A stretch of DNA of 9,863 nt, from NCBI GenBank assembly GCA_030642865.1, contig DAOWMW010000028.1, positions 1 to 9,863 of the forward strand. The letters are read 5' to 3'. Of the stretch, positions 5,755 through 9,863 are shown in pieces. Position 1 is the first letter of the stretch. Each line of letters begins with the position of its first letter. Both the position numbers and the translations under genes were made by a program. The stretch comes from Desulfobacteraceae bacterium. GTDB taxonomy: Bacteria; Desulfobacterota; Desulfobacteria; Desulfobacterales; BuS5. A model generated the notes under the pieces. The model did no database searches. It was not told the DNA's origin and was given only the letters and a program-made list of their open reading frames with translations.

Positions 5755-6672
5755 TTATTGGCAATTCATTATCGCATCAATAATTTTTATTGCAACAGAC
5801 GTGGCAGCCACATCATGAACCCGTACAATATGCGCTCCATTTAAAACAGAAACGGCAATGACCGGCTGAGTTCCAGCGTCAACCATGGAGTGTTTCAAAA
5901 AAAGTTTATCTCCAAAATGACCTTTTAAAATATTTTTTATGAATGCTTTCCTTGATGGCCCCAGTAAAACAGGAAGATCTATCTCCTTAAAAGTATCAAG
6001 ATACTTAATTATTTGAAGATTATGTTCAAATGTTTTACCAAACCCGATCCCGGGATCGATTATAATATTTGATCGTTTTATTCCCTTTGCTTCGGCAGAT
6101 TTCACCACGTTTAGGAAAAACTCCTTTATCTCGGTGAGCAAATCATCATAAAAAGGGGTAATCTGCATATTTTTTGGGGTCCCCTTCATGTGCATTAATA
6201 TGACAGGGACGCCATATTTGACCGCTACATCCGCCATTTTAGCGTCCAGACGCATTGCTCCCACATCATTTATAATCGAAGCGCCTTCTCCCAGAGCTGC
6301 TTCTGCAACAGATGCATCTGTTGTATCAATGGAAATCGGAACAGTGATCCTCTTTGATAGCTCTCTGATCACCGGAACCACCCTTTGTATCTGTTCTTCC
6401 GAAGGTACAGGCTCTGAAAATGGTTGTGTTGATTCCCCACCTATATCTATGATGCCGGCGCCTTCTTTGACAAGCTTTTCGCCGTGGGCCACGGCAGCAT
6501 TAGTTGTAAAAAATTTTCCACCGTCGGAAAAAGAATCAGGGGTAACATTTAATATCCCCATAATACATGTCCGGGACCCAAGCTCCAAAGTATATCCGTT
6601 CCATTTTAATTTATATGTTTTACGCATAAATGCCATAATCAATGCCGGAAGAAAATTGAATGAAATAGACAT
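5755..6672 (-). CDS. folP: Dihydropteroate synthase
   Basis: Joins p-aminobenzoate to dihydropterin pyrophosphate to make dihydropteroate in folate synthesis; the target of sulfonamides. The TIM-barrel signatures are present: MGILNVTPDSFSDGG (38-52), DIGGEST (76-82), ISIDTT (114-118 region), IINDVGA (133-139), LMHMKG (159-164), IIIDPGIGFGK (203-213), GPSRKAFI with the conserved Lys (238-245) and the closing RVHDV (284-288). The mobile loop that usually reads STRPG is STQPF (81-85), a change of a normally conserved Arg to Gln. Length is 305 from the ATG at 6672; in-frame ATGs at 6636 and 6627 exist, and the last gives an N-terminus closer to the family norm. It starts 62 bp after ftsH. Confidence 0.94.
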   Translation of the reverse strand: MSISFNFLPALIMAFMRKTYKLKWNGYTLELGSRTCIMGILNVTPDSFSDGGKFFTTNAAVAHGEKLVKEGAGIIDIGGESTQPFSEPVPSEEQIQRVVPVIRELSKRITVPISIDTTDASVAEAALGEGASIINDVGAMRLDAKMADVAVKYGVPVILMHMKGTPKNMQITPFYDDLLTEIKEFFLNVVKSAEAKGIKRSNIIIDPGIGFGKTFEHNLQIIKYLDTFKEIDLPVLLGPSRKAFIKNILKGHFGDKLFLKHSMVDAGTQPVIAVSVLNGAHIVRVHDVAATSVAIKIIDAIMNCQ

Positions 6673-6734
6673 TACTTCAACATCGTTAAAACAGCTGAAT
6701 TGTTACAATGGAATAATAATGACCAGCAATAAAA

Positions 6735-8579
6735 TTACGGGGTCTGCAATTTCGCTTCTTTTTCAGGTTTATTCAAAAAGGATTTTAATTCAGGTCTCAT
6801 GGAAATTATCAATTCATCCAGCTGGGCACCCTGGAGAGTCTCTTTTTCAAGTAAGAGCTCAGCAAGCTTATGAAGAATATCTATATGCTCCGTCAATATT
6901 TTTTTAGCATTAGCATATGCTTTAGTAATCAAAACATGTACTTCCGAATCGATTACCTTTGCGGTTTCTTCAGAATATTCTCTTTGATGGGAGATATCCC
7001 GGCCAAGAAAGATCTGTTCATCCTCTTTTACGTAGGAAAGGGGGCCTATAACATCGCTCATACCCCAGGAGCGTACCATTTTTTGAGCAATCCCTGTGGC
7101 CTGTCTAATATCATTGGATGCGCCAGTTGTTATGCGGTTAAAAATGATTTCTTCCGCAGCACGTCCTCCAAAAGCGACTGTCAGTTCATTTTCCAAATGG
7201 TCTTTAAATTTAAAATCCCTCTCTTCAGGAAGAAACCAGGTAAGCCCCGCAGCCATTCCCCTTGGAATTATGGTTATTTTATTCACAGCATCTGTTCCTG
7301 GAATAAGACGGGCGACAAGCGCATGTCCACCTTCATGATATGCAGTGATCTTTCTATCTTCTTCCTTAACTACTTTTGATTTTCGCTCAAGCCCCATGTA
7401 AACTTTATCTTTGGCGTCGTCCAGGTCGAAATTGTCCACTTTTTCCTTTTCCCTTTTTGCAGCAAGAAGAGCAGCCTCATTGACCAGGTTTTCAAGGTCT
7501 GCACCGGAAAACCCCGGGGTTCCCTTTGCAAGAATCAAAGGATCAACATCTTTTTCAATGGGGGTCTTTTTCATATGGACTTTCAAAATCTCTTCACGTC
7601 CCTTAATATCAGGAAGGGGAACAACAACCTGCCTGTCAAAGCGGCCGGGCCGCAAAAGCGCAGGGTCAAGGACATCAGGTCTGTTAGTGGCAGCGATAAG
7701 GATGACACCTTCGTTGGATTCAAAACCATCCATTTCCACCAGCAATTGATTTAAAGTCTGTTCCCTTTCATCATGTCCGCCTCCAAGGCCGGCACCCCTG
7801 TGCCTTCCCACAGCATCTATTTCATCAATAAAAATTATACATGGAGCATTCTTTTTACCCTGAATAAAAAGATCCCTGACACGGGAGGCACCAACACCTA
7901 CAAACATTTCCACAAAATCAGAACCGCTTATACTAAAAAAAGGAACATCCGCCTCTCCTGCAATCGCCCGAGCCAGAAGTGTTTTACCAGTACCTGGCAG
8001 ACCGGTCAAGAGTACACCTTTGGGAATCCGTCCCCCCAAACGGGTAAATTTTTTGGGATTTTTTAAAAACCCGACTATCTCCGCAAGTTCCTCTTTAGCC
8101 TCCTCAACTCCGGCCACATCTTCAAATGTGATTTTGTCTGATTGGTCAGAAAGAAGTCTTGCTCGACTTTTTCCAAAAGACATGGCTTTCCCTCCGCCGG
8201 ACTGCATTTGCCGCATAAAAAATATCCAGACCCCAATTAAAAGAAGCATGGGAAGCCATGAAACAAGAAGTGATAAATACCAGGGTGATGTTTCAGGGGG
8301 TTTTGCATTTATGGAAATCCCTTTAAGCCTAAGGATTCTGATAAGTTCAGGATCCTTTGGGGCATAAACCTTGAAACGATTTCTGCCGGTATCAGTAACA
8401 AAAAGTTCCTGCCCCTGAATCGTAACCTCCCCCACCCGATCGTTTTCAACCATGGCAAGAAAATCGGAGTATGTTATATTTGCCTCAAGCTTTTTCTGCT
8501 GGTTAAAAAGATTATAGAGCATAACCATCATCAATGTGATGATAATCCAAAGTGCAAGGTTTTTATAAAAAGGGTTCAA
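6735..8579 (-). CDS. ftsH: ATP-dependent zinc metalloprotease FtsH
   Basis: Membrane-bound hexameric AAA+ protease that removes misfolded membrane proteins and short-lived regulators. Two membrane helices (about 9-25 and 101-121) flank a periplasmic segment. The AAA module follows: Walker A GLPGTGKT (193-200), Walker B IIFIDE (248-253), pore-loop FVGVG (226-230) and the second region of homology ending RPGRFDR (about 310-316). The protease domain has the zinc motif HEGGH (415-419) and the third-ligand Asp490 in TGASNDI. Length 614 is normal. The start is TTG, supported by a strong AGGAGGT 8 nt upstream; the first ATG would cut into the first membrane helix. It lies 49 bp after tilS, echoing the tilS-ftsH neighbourhood known in Bacillus. 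Confidence 0.97.
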   Translation of the reverse strand: MNPFYKNLALWIIITLMMVMLYNLFNQQKKLEANITYSDFLAMVENDRVGEVTIQGQELFVTDTGRNRFKVYAPKDPELIRILRLKGISINAKPPETSPWYLSLLVSWLPMLLLIGVWIFFMRQMQSGGGKAMSFGKSRARLLSDQSDKITFEDVAGVEEAKEELAEIVGFLKNPKKFTRLGGRIPKGVLLTGLPGTGKTLLARAIAGEADVPFFSISGSDFVEMFVGVGASRVRDLFIQGKKNAPCIIFIDEIDAVGRHRGAGLGGGHDEREQTLNQLLVEMDGFESNEGVILIAATNRPDVLDPALLRPGRFDRQVVVPLPDIKGREEILKVHMKKTPIEKDVDPLILAKGTPGFSGADLENLVNEAALLAAKREKEKVDNFDLDDAKDKVYMGLERKSKVVKEEDRKITAYHEGGHALVARLIPGTDAVNKITIIPRGMAAGLTWFLPEERDFKFKDHLENELTVAFGGRAAEEIIFNRITTGASNDIRQATGIAQKMVRSWGMSDVIGPLSYVKEDEQIFLGRDISHQREYSEETAKVIDSEVHVLITKAYANAKKILTEHIDILHKLAELLLEKETLQGAQLDELIISMRPELKSFLNKPEKEAKLQTP

Positions 8580-8587
8580 AAGTTATT

Positions 8588-8594
8588 ACCTCCT
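8588..8594 (-). promoter_or_regulatory. Strong Shine-Dalgarno that fixes the ftsH TTG start
   Basis: AGGAGGT on the minus strand lies 8 nt before TTG at 8577-8579. It is the strongest ribosome site I found in the window, and it decides the start because the codon is not ATG. Confidence 0.88.
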
Positions 8595-8628
8595 GGGGAA
8601 AGTTGTTATAATTTTTTCTGGTTTTTGT

Positions 8629-9863
8629 TCAGGCACCATCGATAACTTCAGCCTTTAAAACAGTTCTGGTTGAAGGGGTGACCCTGGCATAATTGCCTAT
8701 TCTATGACCCACAAGCCAAATAATTTGTCCCCTGCTCACCAGAACCGGAATTTTATTTCTGTCAGTTCTGCTGATTTTGTTGTTTATACAGTATTTTTTC
8801 ACCTTTTGCGTCCCTTTGGTTCCAAGGGGACTGAAACGGTCTCCCTCCATGATACTTCTTAAAATAAACGGAAATTCTAATAAATCCATATCAAAATAAC
8901 CGGTTTTACGTTCAATACTGCAAAAATCCGGAAGGTCTGAAGCCTTTCCAGCTTCAGATAAGCTTAAAAGCATATCAATCTCTTTTATAAACTGACAAGA
9001 AGCAGATTTTTTTGCTGGTCTGTATATTTTGTATTCAAAAGCAGCAGGAAGTTGTTTGTTCTTTTTGGGGTTAATCCCCCGAAGAGGAAAAATTTCTTTT
9101 GAAACAAATAAAAATTCGTACTCACGCTGTATTCTAATCCGGTCAGGCAGATCAAGGCTCCAATGGAAAGTCTCTTTTTTCAGCAGGTTTAAAACAGAAT
9201 CAACATGGTGAAAAGAAATACGCCTTAAATCTCCTTTTACCTTTTCAACAGATTTCCTTATAATTCTCCGTTTTACAGCTTCATGCAAAGTTGTCACGTC
9301 TTTAACAGACAAAACAATTTTATTATACTCTTTTTTAAATAAGATTCTTTTTAACAAAGGCTCTATTATTTCAACATCAATCCATTCCTCTTCCGCCCTT
9401 GCTATCCTGGCGGTTCTGTTGAGTGTTTCAACGATTCCCGGATTATAAATATTTTTTAAAAAAGGGAGCAATTGGAGACGTACTCTGTTTCTCAAATATT
9501 TTGTATCCCTGTTAGATTTATCAATTTTATATTTTAACCTTTTTTCAGATAAAAAATCAATGATTTCATGTCTGGCTACATTTATAAAGGGGCGTACAAT
9601 TTGAACCTTGTTCCCTGACAATTTTCTCACAGGGGGAATTCCAGATAAACCGGACAGGCCGCTTCCCCTTAACATATACATTAAAACAAGTTCAGCATTA
9701 TCATTGGCATGGTGGGCTGTGGCAATTTTATTAAATCGGTTTTTGCCTGACACATCAAGTAAAAAGTCATAACGTACCCGCCTCGCCGCCTCTTCCAGGG
9801 ATAGTTTGTTTTTTTTTTGATATGTTTTGACATCCTTTTTTTCAATAAAACATGGGACTTCAA
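8629..9863 (-). CDS. tilS: tRNA(Ile)-lysidine synthase, N-terminus outside window
   Basis: Converts cytidine 34 of tRNA-Ile(CAU) to lysidine using ATP and lysine, changing both codon and amino-acid specificity; usually essential. About 411 residues are visible and the frame stays open to the window edge, so the PP-loop SGGxDS start of the protein lies upstream. A GTG at 9751-9753 could be mistaken for the start, but the preceding in-frame residues carry the family stretch LEEAARRVRYDFL. Visible marks are ATAHHANDNAE followed by a RGSGLSGLSGIPP segment (about residues 47-73 of the visible part), a helical middle, and a C-terminal tRNA-binding domain with GDRFSPLGTKGTQKVKKY and WLVGHRIG. An A10 run (9809-9818) lies in the coding strand. 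First gene of the visible minus-strand run. Confidence 0.93.
   Translation of the reverse strand, partial: EVPCFIEKKDVKTYQKKNKLSLEEAARRVRYDFLLDVSGKNRFNKIATAHHANDNAELVLMYMLRGSGLSGLSGIPPVRKLSGNKVQIVRPFINVARHEIIDFLSEKRLKYKIDKSNRDTKYLRNRVRLQLLPFLKNIYNPGIVETLNRTARIARAEEEWIDVEIIEPLLKRILFKKEYNKIVLSVKDVTTLHEAVKRRIIRKSVEKVKGDLRRISFHHVDSVLNLLKKETFHWSLDLPDRIRIQREYEFLFVSKEIFPLRGINPKKNKQLPAAFEYKIYRPAKKSASCQFIKEIDMLLSLSEAGKASDLPDFCSIERKTGYFDMDLLEFPFILRSIMEGDRFSPLGTKGTQKVKKYCINNKISRTDRNKIPVLVSRGQIIWLVGHRIGNYARVTPSTRTVLKAEVIDGA

Noticed and set aside
6188..6907. 239-aa plus-strand ORF across folP and the end of ftsH
   Set aside because: It is antisense to two well-supported genes, with no domain and no ribosome site; an open shadow frame.
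8629..9753. tilS starting at the GTG at 9751-9753
   Set aside because: Thirty-six in-frame TilS-like codons precede it up to the window edge, and the catalytic PP-loop must lie further upstream; the gene is cut by the window, not short.
9681..9863. Separate 60-aa minus-strand ORF at the right edge
   Set aside because: It is out of frame with tilS, and the tilS frame itself stays open across this stretch with recognisable family residues (LEEAARRVRYDFL). The ORF is a shadow.

Overview
The window carries nine protein-coding genes in two convergent blocks. Gene content, order, moderate-to-low GC and AT-rich codon use suggest a member of the Desulfobacterota (former Deltaproteobacteria), probably near the Desulfobacterales. 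This is inferred from gene families and synteny; no marker gene or database comparison was available.

Plus strand (about 1-3760). A gene-free, repeat-rich leader (1-347) precedes two tandem PilT-family ATPase genes: a canonical pilT-like gene (348-1430) and a divergent, PilU-like paralogue (1467-2627). Next, behind a good sigma70-type promoter, comes a protein with an N-terminal MJ0042-type zinc ribbon and a C-terminal receiver-like domain whose phospho-acceptor Asp is replaced by Asn (2904-3566). A short ORF of 51 or 58 codons follows (to 3759). The two ATPases would power or tune type IV pilus retraction; the zinc-ribbon/pseudo-receiver protein may be a partner or regulator, judged from position only.

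Minus strand (9863 down to 3927). A compact housekeeping run reads tilS (5' end outside the window), ftsH, folP, a YbbR/CdaR-domain gene, then coaX. Gaps are 38 to about 100 bp, consistent with one operon covering tRNA-Ile lysidine synthesis, membrane proteolysis, folate synthesis, an envelope-associated YbbR protein and the first step of CoA synthesis. In many bacteria YbbR/CdaR sits beside the diadenylate cyclase gene cdaA, often with glmM; neither is present here.

The blocks converge on a 167-bp gap (3760-3926) with several perfect inverted repeats, probably the transcription end region for both. The most unusual non-coding structure is a pair of 49-bp inverted repeats (45 of 49 identical) flanking the two ATPase genes at 164-212 and 2632-2680. 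The left copy lies inside a roughly 280-bp MITE-like segment bounded by inverted GTTAGC-rich ends. I found no clear undescribed defence or mobile system. The best leads are this repeat architecture, the zinc-ribbon/pseudo-receiver protein, the small ORF and the missing cdaA.
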